Assembly: GCA_017303575.1 (NCBI GenBank)
Contig: JAFLCL010000038.1
Coordinates: 1 to 46,386 of the forward strand
DNA from: Deltaproteobacteria bacterium
GTDB lineage: Bacteria; Myxococcota_A; Polyangia; Polyangiales; Sandaracinaceae
Reading direction: 5' to 3'
Length of the DNA: 46,386 bases
Positions 8,966-17,357 of this stretch are shown here, one piece after another. The number at the start of each line of letters is the position of its first letter. Within the stretch, counting starts at the first letter, position 1. A model generated the notes under the pieces. It searched no databases. It was not told the origin of the DNA and worked only from the letters and a program-made list of their open reading frames with translations. The position numbers and the translations under genes are program-made.

Positions 8966-10519
8966 TCAGAGCCCATCGAGACCGCCGATCCACTCGGGCA
9001 AGGGAAGATCGGCGTGCACCGTCGAGGTCCCCGTCGGGATCTCGACACGGCGCGAGCTGCCACCACACCCGCATCGCGGTCGTTCGTCGGAGGAGATGGC
9101 GAGCTCCTGGTCGACCACGACCTCGATCTCGTAGTGCCCGCTCGCGTCCGGGCGCACACGCGTTCCGGCGACGAGGACGGCCTCCTCGACGGGATCGCCG
9201 TCGCAGAAGACGGTGCCCGACACGTGGAGTCGTCGCCGTGGTGCAGGCGTCGAGGGTCGGTACAGCGTGACGTGGCCGAGGCCTCGACAGGTGATCCAGG
9301 GCATCGCGCCGCCCGACGCTGCGAAGAGAGCGACGCTGCGACACTCCGTCTCCGGCTGTCCGCGCCAGGCCTCGCGGCCGTCGGAACCGAGGACGCGCAC
9401 CGTGTTCACGTCGCTCGCGAGGATCAGTCGATCTCCCGCGCGCGCGAGGCTCGGAGACGCCCAAGCAGACGCCGCGAACGGCCCAGCGCTCGCGCGGATC
9501 GCTCCGCTCGCGTGCTCGTACACGCGGACGACGACCTCTCGATCCGCGTCGAGCACCGCCACCGTCGTCGCGTCCGCACCCACGTCGATCGCGTCGCGGA
9601 CGATGAAGTCGTTCGACTCGAGGCTGACGAGCGGGCTGCCGTCGAGCGCGAGGATCGTCTCGCGGTAGGGCGCCACGCCCGCGGCGCGACTCGGAGAGCC
9701 GGGCGAGATCCCCGCGACGAAGTCCCGCGGGAGAAGGAGCCCGAAGCCGCGAGGACCGATCGGGCTCGGCTGCTCGAGCGTCGCGTCGCGTCGGAAGATC
9801 TCGCGTCCCGTTCGCGCATCGAGCCCGCGCACCCACTCGCGCGAGGACTCGACGACGATGCCCTGCCCTGCTGCGTCTTGCACGACGTCGTCCCCGTTCC
9901 GCTGCGAGGTGGTGGCCACCCGCCACGCTTCGGCGCCCGTGTGTGCATCGATGCCGATCCACGCGTCGCGCACGCGAACGACGAAGAGCTCGCCCGACGC
10001 GAAGAGACGCGGCGGGTCGTGCTCGCCTTCGGTCAGTGGGACCTCGAAGCGCTTCGTGAGAGACGCAGCGTCCCAGGCCACGAGCCGGCGCGAGGCCCGG
10101 TGCGAGGCCAGGTGCGCGAACGCGCCTGCGGCGAAGGGAGCCAGCTGATCGCCCTGCGAGTAGTCGATTCCCTCGGGGTTCTCCGCCGTGCGCGTCGTTC
10201 CCTCCGCGGAGATCGACACGAGCCGCGTGTCGCTGACGACGACGACCGCGTCATCGGTGATCGCGAGCGCGACCCAATCACGCTCGCCGAGGCCTTCGAT
10301 CGGAAACGCGGTGTAGCCGACGTCGCCCGCGGGCTCGACGATCGGTGGGGTCTCGGGGACCGTGACGACCGCGCCCTCGGCGCGTGTCGTCGCAGGGGGC
10401 GCCGCGACGGTCGTCGGTGGAGAGGCGTCGTCACACGAGCAGCCAGCGACGCTCGACAGAACCATCGTCAGGCCGATCCCGCCGGCCGCACCGAGGTTCC
10501 CTGCGCCGAGAGCTCGCAC
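8966..10519 (-). CDS. PQQ-type beta-propeller lipoprotein
   Basis: The protein has about 517 residues from GTG 10519. This start gives a compact signal ending in a 'VAGC' lipobox; an internal ATG at 10465 is the alternative. The open frame continues upstream but reads as low-complexity Ala/Thr/Arg, so that part is excluded. The body repeats the 'LVAWDAAS', 'WIGIDAHTGAEAWRV' and 'WVRGLDARTGREIFRR' blades of pyrrolo-quinoline-quinone-like propellers, and a short carboxypeptidase-regulatory-like beta domain closes the protein. No PQQ-binding catalytic residues are evident, so it is probably a binding or sensing lipoprotein rather than a dehydrogenase. The kinase gene follows after 12 bases. Confidence 0.8.
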   Translation of the reverse strand: MRALGAGNLGAAGGIGLTMVLSSVAGCSCDDASPPTTVAAPPATTRAEGAVVTVPETPPIVEPAGDVGYTAFPIEGLGERDWVALAITDDAVVVVSDTRLVSISAEGTTRTAENPEGIDYSQGDQLAPFAAGAFAHLASHRASRRLVAWDAASLTKRFEVPLTEGEHDPPRLFASGELFVVRVRDAWIGIDAHTGAEAWRVATTSQRNGDDVVQDAAGQGIVVESSREWVRGLDARTGREIFRRDATLEQPSPIGPRGFGLLLPRDFVAGISPGSPSRAAGVAPYRETILALDGSPLVSLESNDFIVRDAIDVGADATTVAVLDADREVVVRVYEHASGAIRASAGPFAASAWASPSLARAGDRLILASDVNTVRVLGSDGREAWRGQPETECRSVALFAASGGAMPWITCRGLGHVTLYRPSTPAPRRRLHVSGTVFCDGDPVEEAVLVAGTRVRPDASGHYEIEVVVDQELAISSDERPRCGCGGSSRRVEIPTGTSTVHADLPLPEWIGGLDGL

Positions 10520-10577
10520 GGGCGTGACGCTACCACGCGACGCGGTCGAGCCCGCCGCCTCCGTTCTATGGGCGTCG

Positions 10578-10805
10578 TCAGTCGAACACGCACTCCGCGA
10601 CGCAGTCGTCGCAGTGCTCGCAGCTGCCGTGCGCGCAGTCGTCGCGGTGAGTGCCGCTCGGACAGTTGCCGAACAGGTCGGGCTGCGCATAGCGCGGCCC
10701 GTCCTCGCTCGTCTCGACGCCGCGTGACGCAGACGCGCCGCCGCCACACGCGAGACAATTCGAGGCGAGCACCGAGGCGACGAGGATGGTTACGAGGCGC
10801 GGCAT
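10578..10805 (-). CDS. small Cys-rich lipoprotein
   Basis: The protein has 75 residues from ATG 10805. The signal 'MPRLVTILVASVLASNCLAC' ends in a lipobox Cys followed by Gly-Gly-Gly, as in many myxobacterial lipoproteins. The mature part ends in a dense Cys/His/Asp cluster (C-x8-C-x5-C-x2-C-x2-C-x3-C) suited to metal or disulfide bonding. The same frame is open up to an ATG at 10913; that would add 36 residues before the signal, which is unlikely. Its function is unknown. It precedes the propeller lipoprotein by 58 bases in the same direction. Confidence 0.55.
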   Translation of the reverse strand: MPRLVTILVASVLASNCLACGGGASASRGVETSEDGPRYAQPDLFGNCPSGTHRDDCAHGSCEHCDDCVAECVFD

Positions 10806-10923
10806 CGGACCTGCGACGCGCGAGCGAGACGGTCGATCTGCGCGACCCGTCACGAGAGGGAGCCCCAGCGCGTCGAGCTCGTCGAGCGCTCGTTCCCACG
10901 AGATCGCGTCCATGGCGGTGACT

Positions 10924-11553
10924 CTAGCCCGAGGTCGACCGCGGCTTCAGCGCGAGCTTCGTCGCGATCCGCGATGCGCGCAGCTTCACCGTCTCGAGCC
11001 ACGCGCGGCGTTGATCGTCGGTCGTGAGCTTGAGCCGCGCGAGGTAGTGACGACGCACCGTGGAGACGCCGCAGTACCAGAACACGGTGAAGAGGTTCGA
11101 GAACCAGCCGGGATCGAGGAGCGCCACGATCCACGGCGAGTCGAGCGTGTAGAAGAAGTGAGCTTCCTTGCCGCGCAGGAGGCCGTGCGGAAACACCGCG
11201 GTCCTCGGTCGATCCTTGAACGAGTACGTGAGGCCCGAGACGAACGTGCGATCGAGCCAGCCCTTGAGCATGGCGGGGAAGCCGCCCCACCACACCGGGT
11301 ACACGAAGACCATCGCATCGCACCACGCGATCTGATCGCGCTGCGGGCGCGTCTCCTCGACCTTGTCGAGATCACGGCGACGTCGCGTCTCGTCCACCAC
11401 CAACACCGGATCGAAGCCCGACGCGTAGAGATCGAGCGTGTCGATCTCGCACGCGCTGCCCAGACCGGCCTGCACAGCCTCGAGCACGGCGTGCGTGAAG
11501 CTCTTGGGGTTCGGGTGACAGTAGACGACGAGGATCTTCGGCTTCGTGCCCAC
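10924..11553 (-). CDS. NAD(P)H-dependent oxidoreductase, flavodoxin-like fold
   Basis: The protein has 209 residues. 'KILVVYCHPNPKSFTHAVLEAV' is the flavin phosphate motif of the MdaB/KefF/NQO1 family (Flavodoxin_2), and 'FVYPVWWGGFPAMLKGWLDRTF' is its second signature. It probably reduces quinones by two electrons in the cytoplasm. A C-terminal stretch rich in aromatic residues fits the family's dimer interface. It is the first gene of a run of same-strand genes but is separated from the small lipoprotein by more than 100 bases, so it may be independent. Confidence 0.92.
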   Translation of the reverse strand: MGTKPKILVVYCHPNPKSFTHAVLEAVQAGLGSACEIDTLDLYASGFDPVLVVDETRRRRDLDKVEETRPQRDQIAWCDAMVFVYPVWWGGFPAMLKGWLDRTFVSGLTYSFKDRPRTAVFPHGLLRGKEAHFFYTLDSPWIVALLDPGWFSNLFTVFWYCGVSTVRRHYLARLKLTTDDQRRAWLETVKLRASRIATKLALKPRSTSG

Positions 11554-11574
11554 GCGGCCGCAGGCTACCTGCTC

Positions 11575-12468
11575 TCACTCGCGCGAGTCGATCGTGGCGC
11601 CCACGGAGATCGCGAGGAAGTGGAGCCAGTTCGCCTGGAAGCCATCGCTCGTGCCCTCGGGCGAGCCCCGTCCGTCCGCGCCACCGCCGAGGTAGCGCAC
11701 GTTGAGGAACGCATCGACGTGAGGCACGAGGCGCCAGCCGAGGCGCACGCTGAGATCCGCGATCGCTCCCTCCACCAGGCTGTCGCCCGAGCCGTTGAGA
11801 CCGGGGATCGGCGACCACCACCCATCGGCCTCGAACGCGAAGAACCATCCCGAGCCGATCGCGAAGCGCCCGCGCGCACGCAAGAGAGGCACGGGCCCCA
11901 CGTCGGAGCGTGATCGAAAGCGCGTTCCATCGAGGCTGCGGAACTCGATCGTCGCATTGCGCAGCTGGAGGCCCACGCCGAACGCGAGCTCCTCGTCGCG
12001 TCCTTCGAGCACGTCGAACGCCCAGCCGAAGCGATAGAAAGGAAAGCCGTAGCGCGCCTGGATCGGCTGCCCTGCGGGGAAGAGCTCTCCGTCGATCGTG
12101 AGATCGCGCGAGGCGGTCGTCGTGCTCGTGATGTCCAGCGGCTGGTAGAGCAGCGTCACGATGTGCTGACGCCACACATCGATGTCCACCTGCAGGCGCA
12201 GGAACAGGTAGAGGTTGTTCTGCTGGAGGTCGCTCACGTAGTCGATGCGCGTGCCGCTCTGACCGAGCGTGATCTCGTGCGCGAGCACGCCCACGAAGCC
12301 GAGCTCGGCCGTACCGCGGATGCCGAACTCGTCCTCGCGCGCAGGCGCTGGCTCCTCGACATCCACCGTCGTGTCGCTCGCGTCCTCTGCTCGCGCGACG
12401 TTCACCACGAGCGCGCTCGAGAGACACGCGCCGATCACCCACGCCTCGATCCGAATGCGTCCCGTCAC
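11575..12468 (-). CDS. outer-membrane beta-barrel-like protein
   Basis: The protein has 297 residues. A signal peptide with cleavage near 'NVARA-ED' leads into an acidic linker and then alternating amphipathic strands. These include 'NNLYLFLRLQVDIDVW', 'ELAFGVGLQLRNATIEF' and 'GWFFAFEADGWWSP', ending in 'WLHFLAISVGATIDSRE'. The strand pattern, aromatic girdles and lack of hydrophobic helices suggest an outer-membrane barrel of about 12 strands. No specific family is recognised; transport or structural roles are both possible. The stop lies 21 bases upstream of the flavodoxin-fold gene's start on the same strand, so they may share a transcript. Confidence 0.7.
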   Translation of the reverse strand: MTGRIRIEAWVIGACLSSALVVNVARAEDASDTTVDVEEPAPAREDEFGIRGTAELGFVGVLAHEITLGQSGTRIDYVSDLQQNNLYLFLRLQVDIDVWRQHIVTLLYQPLDITSTTTASRDLTIDGELFPAGQPIQARYGFPFYRFGWAFDVLEGRDEELAFGVGLQLRNATIEFRSLDGTRFRSRSDVGPVPLLRARGRFAIGSGWFFAFEADGWWSPIPGLNGSGDSLVEGAIADLSVRLGWRLVPHVDAFLNVRYLGGGADGRGSPEGTSDGFQANWLHFLAISVGATIDSRE

Positions 12469-12598
12469 CGCTCACCTCGCTCCCCCGACGAGCGCACAGC
12501 GCGCCGACCGTGGGTCGATCGAGAGGACTGGGGCTGGCTTCGTCGACGACAAGTGCCGTCGGTGAGAGCCGACCCACGCGCGTAGCGACGAGGGCTGC

Positions 12599-13636
12599 TC
12601 AGCCGCTCGAGAGCAGCTCGTGCACACGCGGCGCGACGCGGGTGCCGAGCAGCTCGAGGCTCCGCATCATCTGCGCGTGCGGCATCGTGCCATTGCTGTA
12701 CTTCATCTCGAAGCGCGACAGCGACAGCGTCTTGGCCGTCGCGGCGATCTTCTGCGCCACCGTCTCGGGCGCACCCACGTAGAGCGCGCCGCGCGGGCCT
12801 GCTTCCTGATCGAACTGCGCGCGCGTCGGCGGCGGCCAACCTCGCTCTGCGCCGATGCGCTTGCGCATCTCGAAGTAGTGCGGCCAGAGCTGCTCCTTCG
12901 CCTCTTCGTCGGTGTCCGCCAGGTGACCCGGCGAGTGCACACCGACCGGCAGCGCGTCCTTGCCCATCTCGCGCAGCGCGCGGTGATAGAGCGCCACGTA
13001 GGGCTCGAAGCGCGCGGAGTCTCCGCCGATGATCGCCAGCATCAGATCGAACCCGTGGCGCGCCGCGCGCACCACGGACTCGGGGCTCCCGCCCACGCCG
13101 ACCCACGTGCGCAAGAGGCCCCTCTCGATCGGCGGGTAGACGGACTGGTTGCGGAGCGGCGTCCGCGTCTGGCCTGACCACGTGACGGGCGTGCCCGCGC
13201 GGACCTTCGCGTAGAGATCGAGCTTCTCCTCGAAGAGCGCTTCGTACTGCGAGAGATCGAAGCCGAAGAGCGGGAACGACTCGGTGAACGAGCCCCGACC
13301 GAGGATCACCTCGGCGCGCCCGCTCGAGATCGCATCGAGCGTGGAGAAGCGCTGGAACACGCGGATCGGATCGTCCGAGCTCAGCACGGTGACCGCGGAG
13401 CCGAGGTGGATCGTCTTGGTGCGCGACGCGATCGCGCCCAGCAGCACCTCGGGCGCCGAGACAGCGAAGTCCTCGCGGTGGTGCTCGCCCACCGCGAAGA
13501 AGGCGAGGCCCACGCGATCCGCGAGCTCCGCTTGCTCGACGACGTCGCGCAGCACCTGCGCGTGGGAGAGGAACGCGCCGTCCGCGCTGCGTGTGCGATC
13601 GCCGAACGTGTCGACGCCGATCTCGAGCTTCGTCAT
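12599..13636 (-). CDS. LLM-class (luciferase-like) flavin-dependent oxidoreductase
   Basis: The protein has 345 residues. 'ELADRVGLAFFAVGEHHREDFAVSAPEVLLGAIASRTKTIHLGSAVTVL' is the signature of the bacterial-luciferase-like fold, with the 'EHH' motif typical of the Atu2307/SP_0267 subgroup. Another family segment, 'TLDAISSGRAEVILGRG', follows. The enzyme probably uses FMNH2 supplied by a reductase to oxygenate a small molecule; several flavin reductases lie within 8 kb, but a direct partnership is not shown. It is a single gene with 99 bases of separation from the ECF42 gene. Confidence 0.93.
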   Translation of the reverse strand: MTKLEIGVDTFGDRTRSADGAFLSHAQVLRDVVEQAELADRVGLAFFAVGEHHREDFAVSAPEVLLGAIASRTKTIHLGSAVTVLSSDDPIRVFQRFSTLDAISSGRAEVILGRGSFTESFPLFGFDLSQYEALFEEKLDLYAKVRAGTPVTWSGQTRTPLRNQSVYPPIERGLLRTWVGVGGSPESVVRAARHGFDLMLAIIGGDSARFEPYVALYHRALREMGKDALPVGVHSPGHLADTDEEAKEQLWPHYFEMRKRIGAERGWPPPTRAQFDQEAGPRGALYVGAPETVAQKIAATAKTLSLSRFEMKYSNGTMPHAQMMRSLELLGTRVAPRVHELLSSG

Positions 13637-13735
13637 GGTCCGCGCAGCCTAACCGGCCGATCGCGTCTCGCTCGTCGCATCCGCGCAACGAGACGATGCG
13701 TGGCGCGGGCCGACACGATCGAGCGGCTCGTGTCG

Positions 13736-14989
13736 TCAGCGCTCGCGCTCGAGGCTCGACGCGCGGAGCCACAGGTGGTCGCGCTCGGCGTGGCTGGTGG
13801 TCGCGTCTGCAGCACGTCGATACGCGGCGACGGCGCCCGCCCGATCACCCGCGCGCTCGAGTAGGTGACCTCGCACAGCGTCGAGCCGGTGGCCCAAACG
13901 CGCATCGCCCTCCATGGGGCCCAGCGCGGCCAGGCCCGCGTGCGGTCCCTCCACCATCGCGAGCGCCACGACACGGCTGAGCGCGGCCATCGGTGAGCGT
14001 TCGATGTGGAGGAGCACGTCGTAGAGCGCGAGGATCTGAGGCCAATCGGTCGCCTCGGAGCTCATGGCTTCGTCGTGCAGAGCCGCGATCGCCGCTTGGA
14101 TCGAGTACGCGCCCGGACGTCCGCTGCGCATCGCGCGCTCGACGAGCGCGAGCCCCTCCTCGATCGCGGCGCGATCCCAGCGCGTGCGATCCTGCGCATC
14201 GAGCGGAACGAGCTCGCCGCTCTCGCCCGTGCGCGCCGCGCGACGTGCGTCGGTGAGCCGCATGAGCGCGAGCAGGCCGATCACCTCGGGCTCGTCCGGG
14301 GCATGCGCGAGCAGCAGGCGCGCCATCCGAGTGGCCTCCTCCGCGAGGTCTGCGCGCGACACCTCGTCACCACTGCTCGCCGCGTAGCCCTCGTTGAACA
14401 CCAGGTAGAGCACGCGCATGACGGACGTGAGCCGCTCGGCACGCTCGGCCTCCGTCGGCAGTTGGAACGGCGTGCCCGAGCGCTGGATCGTCTGCTTCGC
14501 GCGGCTGATTCTCTGCGCGATCGTCGCCTCGGGCACGAGGAACGCGCGCGCGATCTCCGAGGTCGTGAGGCCGCCGACGGCGCGCAGCGTCAGCGCGATC
14601 GCCGAGGCCGACGTGAGCTCGGGGTGACAGCAGAGAAAGAGGAGATCGAGCGTGTCGTCGCGCTCGGGCATCGCCTCGTCGGCCGCGAGCGCGACCTGCT
14701 CGTCGGACGGGATCATCGCGACGACGAGCGCCTCGCGGTGCCGTCGCGCGGCATCGGCGCGCACGTGATCGGTGAGCCGCCGCGTCGCGACGTGCACGAG
14801 CCAACCCTTGGGTCGCTCGGGCACGCCGCGCGTCGGCCACTGCGTGGCGGCCTCGATCAGCGCCTCTTGCACCGCGTCCTCGCACGCGGGCAGATCTCGC
14901 CATCGACGCACCAGCGCGCCGAGCACCTCGGGCGCGAGCGCGCGCAACAGCGTCTGGAACGTGTGCGAGCTCTGCACGTGCAACCTCAC
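13736..14989 (-). CDS. ECF42-group sigma factor
   Basis: The protein has 417 residues from a GTG at 14989. Sigma-2 is at about 15-85 ('CEDAVQEALIEAATQWP' and 'WLVHVATRRLTDHVRAD') and sigma-4 at about 110-180 ('LTLRAVGGLTTSEIARAFLVPEATIAQRISRAKQTI'). A long C-terminal TPR-like extension (DUF6596) contains 'LYLVFNEGYAAS' and 'LALVERAMRSGRPGAYSIQAAIAALH'. This length and extension define the ECF42 group, which is encoded next to DGPF/YciI-domain proteins, exactly as here (the partner ends 21 bases upstream). No anti-sigma factor is present; in the group the extension is needed for activity. Confidence 0.95.
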   Translation of the reverse strand: MRLHVQSSHTFQTLLRALAPEVLGALVRRWRDLPACEDAVQEALIEAATQWPTRGVPERPKGWLVHVATRRLTDHVRADAARRHREALVVAMIPSDEQVALAADEAMPERDDTLDLLFLCCHPELTSASAIALTLRAVGGLTTSEIARAFLVPEATIAQRISRAKQTIQRSGTPFQLPTEAERAERLTSVMRVLYLVFNEGYAASSGDEVSRADLAEEATRMARLLLAHAPDEPEVIGLLALMRLTDARRAARTGESGELVPLDAQDRTRWDRAAIEEGLALVERAMRSGRPGAYSIQAAIAALHDEAMSSEATDWPQILALYDVLLHIERSPMAALSRVVALAMVEGPHAGLAALGPMEGDARLGHRLDAVRGHLLERAGDRAGAVAAYRRAADATTSHAERDHLWLRASSLERER

Positions 14990-15010
14990 GAGCGCGAGAG
15001 GCGGCGACGA

Positions 15011-15388
15011 TCAGGGTGCGCTCATCACCTGACGCACCTCGATCGAGAGGTGCAGCGGCTTGCCCTTCGGCCCCGGCGCCATCGACGCGTGCGCAGCGAG
15101 CGCATACGCGCGCTCGGGGCTCTCGACGTCGATGAGCCAATAGCCCGCGAGGAACTCCTTGGTCTCGGGGAACACGCCGTCGGTGATCGGTGCGCCCGTG
15201 TCGCTCGCGCGGACACGCTTGGCCTGATCGGGCCCCGCGAGGCCCTGCCCATCGACCCACTCGCCGTCCTTCTGCAGCTGGGCAGCGAACGCCTTCATGT
15301 ACTGGATGTGCGCCTTGAAGTCCTCGGGGGCCCAGCCGCCGATCTGATAGGGGCCGCTCGGGGTGTGCATCATCATCATGTACTTCAT
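15011..15388 (-). CDS. YciI/DGPF-domain protein, ECF42 partner
   Basis: The protein has 125 residues. It shows the DGPF family pattern: 'MKYMMMMHTPSG' at the start, 'DGEWVDGQGLAGPDQAKRV' in the middle and 'GYWLIDVESPERAYALAAH' near the end. The fold is a ferredoxin-like dimer. In genomes with ECF42 sigma factors this gene lies directly upstream of the sigma gene and is its main target. Here it is first in the operon, and a sequence matching the ECF42 promoter lies 80 bases upstream. Its biochemical role remains unknown in the family. Confidence 0.93.
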   Translation of the reverse strand: MKYMMMMHTPSGPYQIGGWAPEDFKAHIQYMKAFAAQLQKDGEWVDGQGLAGPDQAKRVRASDTGAPITDGVFPETKEFLAGYWLIDVESPERAYALAAHASMAPGPKGKPLHLSIEVRQVMSAP

Positions 15389-15467
15389 GGGATCTCCTCG
15401 ACTCGCTCGTGATCGACGGCGTTCCGTGACGCCACTGTGGCAGCCCGCTCGTCACCGTCACACCAAC

Positions 15468-15494
15468 GTCGGAGCCGAGCTCGCCGGCTCGACA
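15468..15494 (-). promoter_or_regulatory. candidate ECF42-dependent promoter
   Basis: Read on the minus strand, TGTCGA (15494-15489) is followed after exactly 17 bases by CGAC (15471-15468). This agrees with the ECF42 promoter described in Streptomyces (TGTCGA, 16-17 bases, CGA). It points towards the YciI gene start at 15388. Autoregulation of the YciI-sigma operon by its own sigma factor is inferred. Confidence 0.6.
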
Positions 15495-15551
15495 TGCTCC
15501 GTGATCGTTTTCGTCGAAGGAGCCTCGCGAGCGTCTTGGTAGAGTCGCGCC

Positions 15552-16475
15552 GTGCCGCCGCCGCGGATCGTGACGCTCGATCTCGTCGATCGAGATCTGC
15601 CGCCCGACGACTGGCAGGCGCTCGCCGAGCTGGGTCCGGTCGTCTGCGCGCGGCGCGGCGATCCTGATCTCCCCCTCCACCTCGCGGACGCCGACGCAGT
15701 GCTCGTGCAGCTCGGCGTGCGCGTCGATGGTGCGCTGCTCGCTCGTGCACCGAAGCTCCGGTACGTCGGGGTGTTCGGTACCTCGATGGGTCACATCGAC
15801 CTCGCTGCCTGCGCGGCGCGCGGCGTCGTCGTCCGCAACGTGCCGGGGTTCAGCACCGAGGCCGTCGCCGAGCTCGCGGTGGCGATCACCCTCGATCACC
15901 TCCGTGGCCTGACGGACGCGCGAGGACGGGCAGCGCGTGGCGATCTCGCCGAAACACCTCACCTCGGTCGCGAGCTCCGCGATCTGCGGGTGGGGATCGT
16001 CGGCAGGGGGGCGATCGGATCGCGTGTCGCGTCGATCCTCGGCGCTGGCTTCGGCGCCGACGTCAGGCACTGGTCGCGCACGACGCGCGCCGAGCACGCC
16101 GCGCACGCGATGACGCTCGACGCGCTGCTCGGGCGCTCGGAGGTCCTGAGCGTGCACCTCGCGCTCACGGACGAGACGCGTGGTCTCCTCGATCGCCCAC
16201 GAATCGCAGGGATTCCGAGAGGCGCCCTCCTCGTGCACCTCTCGCCGCTCGAGCTGCTCGATCTCGACGCGCTGATCGAGCGGCTGCGCGAGGGCTCGCT
16301 CTGGCTCGCGACCGACCACGGCGACGAGCTCGCACCCGAGACGCTCGCGATCCTGCGATCGCTCGAGCACTGCATCCTCTATCCGCCGATCGGCTACGCG
16401 ACCGAGCGCGCACACGACGCACGCGCCAGAGGCCTGCTCGCCGGTCTGCGCGACGCGCTCTCCAGCCCACGCTGA
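15552..16475 (+). CDS. D-2-hydroxyacid-dehydrogenase-like protein with altered active site
   Basis: The protein has 307 residues from GTG 15552. The NAD-binding motif 'GIVGRGAIGSRVASI' (148-162) and the 'VHLALTDETRGLLD' segment (201-214) identify the family. However, aligning 'IPRGALLVHLSPLELLD' with the usual 'GAxLINTARGxLVD' puts Pro232 where the substrate-binding Arg belongs. Aligning 'LYPPIGYATE' with 'LTPHIGGATE' puts Pro279 where the catalytic His belongs. The Glu partner may survive as E259. Loss of Arg and His argues against normal oxidoreductase activity; a NAD-binding regulatory or altered-chemistry role is possible. It is divergent from the ECF42 operon. Confidence 0.85.
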   Translation: MPPPRIVTLDLVDRDLPPDDWQALAELGPVVCARRGDPDLPLHLADADAVLVQLGVRVDGALLARAPKLRYVGVFGTSMGHIDLAACAARGVVVRNVPGFSTEAVAELAVAITLDHLRGLTDARGRAARGDLAETPHLGRELRDLRVGIVGRGAIGSRVASILGAGFGADVRHWSRTTRAEHAAHAMTLDALLGRSEVLSVHLALTDETRGLLDRPRIAGIPRGALLVHLSPLELLDLDALIERLREGSLWLATDHGDELAPETLAILRSLEHCILYPPIGYATERAHDARARGLLAGLRDALSSPR

Positions 16476-16478
16476 GGG

Positions 16479-17357
16479 TCACCCCGCCGAGGGGATCGGG
16501 ATCGCACCGCCGAAGCCACCGAGCGGGCTCCGACGCAGGCCGATCGTCGCGAGGAATCGGTACCAAGCCGCACGAAAACGCGAGGGCGGCGTGACCTCGA
16601 TCGCGCTCGGGGCCTCGTCGTTCGCGAGCGACTTCGACTCGATCACGAGGCCGCCCTGCTGCCACGCGAGCAGCGTGTGCGCGAGATCCTCCTGCGGCTC
16701 GCGCGCGGTGGCCTGGAGGAGGACGACACGCTGGATGCCCTGCGCTCTCAGGAACACGGCGGAAGGGAAGTCCGTGGGCAGGCTGATCGATCGATTGTCG
16801 AAGCGCCCCGGCACCGGCGTGCCCACGCCGACGCGACGATCCGCATCGAGCAGAAACACCGGCGGTCGGTTCGCCGGAACGCCCAGCGTGTGCAGCGTGC
16901 CCGTCGCGCTCACCATCGCGCGCACGATGTTCGACACGTCCACCAGCGCGTGCGGCAGCACCGAGACGAAGCCGGGCGTCGCGAAAGGATTGGCCGGGGA
17001 GGCGTCGAGCGGCGCGGGCGCGACCGGCGCCGTGTAGCCGCCGGGGATCGCGTTGTAGAGCGGGATCGGTCGCCACCCGCGGCGCGCGAAGAAGAGGCCC
17101 CACGCGATCGCCTCGGCCCCCGGTAGATCGATCACGTAGGCGGTCGAGAGGTCCTCGCTCGATCGCTCACGACGAAGCTCGCGGTAGCCATCGCTCGAGC
17201 TCGGGCTGGCGAGCCACGCGGGCTCGTTCAGCTCGCTGATCGCGGCGAAGAGCGTGGGATCCCAGTTGGGCTCGGCGGCAAAGAGGATCGGCTTCACCCA
17301 CGGGGACCACGGCCCGCCCGACGGTGCCCACACCTCGTATGCCTCGTCCGGTCTCAT
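16479..17357 (-). CDS. unknown protein coupled to the glutathionylspermidine-synthase-like gene
   Basis: The protein has 292 residues from ATG 17357, which forms an ATGA overlap with the preceding stop; upstream in-frame residues are the antisense of another frame. No signal peptide or membrane helix is seen. Conserved-looking parts are 'YVIDLPGAEAIAWGLFFARRGWRPIPLYNAIPGG' and 'PPVFLLDADRRVG', in which a Rossmann-like strand ends in an acidic cluster. I do not recognise a named family. As the third gene of a coupled operon with a DUF350-like membrane protein and an ATP-grasp ligase, it probably works in the same process. Confidence 0.75.
   Translation of the reverse strand: MRPDEAYEVWAPSGGPWSPWVKPILFAAEPNWDPTLFAAISELNEPAWLASPSSSDGYRELRRERSSEDLSTAYVIDLPGAEAIAWGLFFARRGWRPIPLYNAIPGGYTAPVAPAPLDASPANPFATPGFVSVLPHALVDVSNIVRAMVSATGTLHTLGVPANRPPVFLLDADRRVGVGTPVPGRFDNRSISLPTDFPSAVFLRAQGIQRVVLLQATAREPQEDLAHTLLAWQQGGLVIESKSLANDEAPSAIEVTPPSRFRAAWYRFLATIGLRRSPLGGFGGAIPIPSAG

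Noticed and set aside
10806..10913. N-terminal extension of the small lipoprotein
   Set aside because: It would put 36 residues before a complete lipoprotein signal.
8087..10921. A 944-residue plus-strand open frame
   Set aside because: It lies antisense to the kinase and the propeller lipoprotein, is extremely rich in Arg, Asp and His, and shows no domain; it is a by-product of GC-rich coding DNA.
14367..16415. A 682-residue minus-strand open frame
   Set aside because: It runs through the hydroxyacid-dehydrogenase, YciI and ECF42 genes in a different frame or strand and has no recognisable content.
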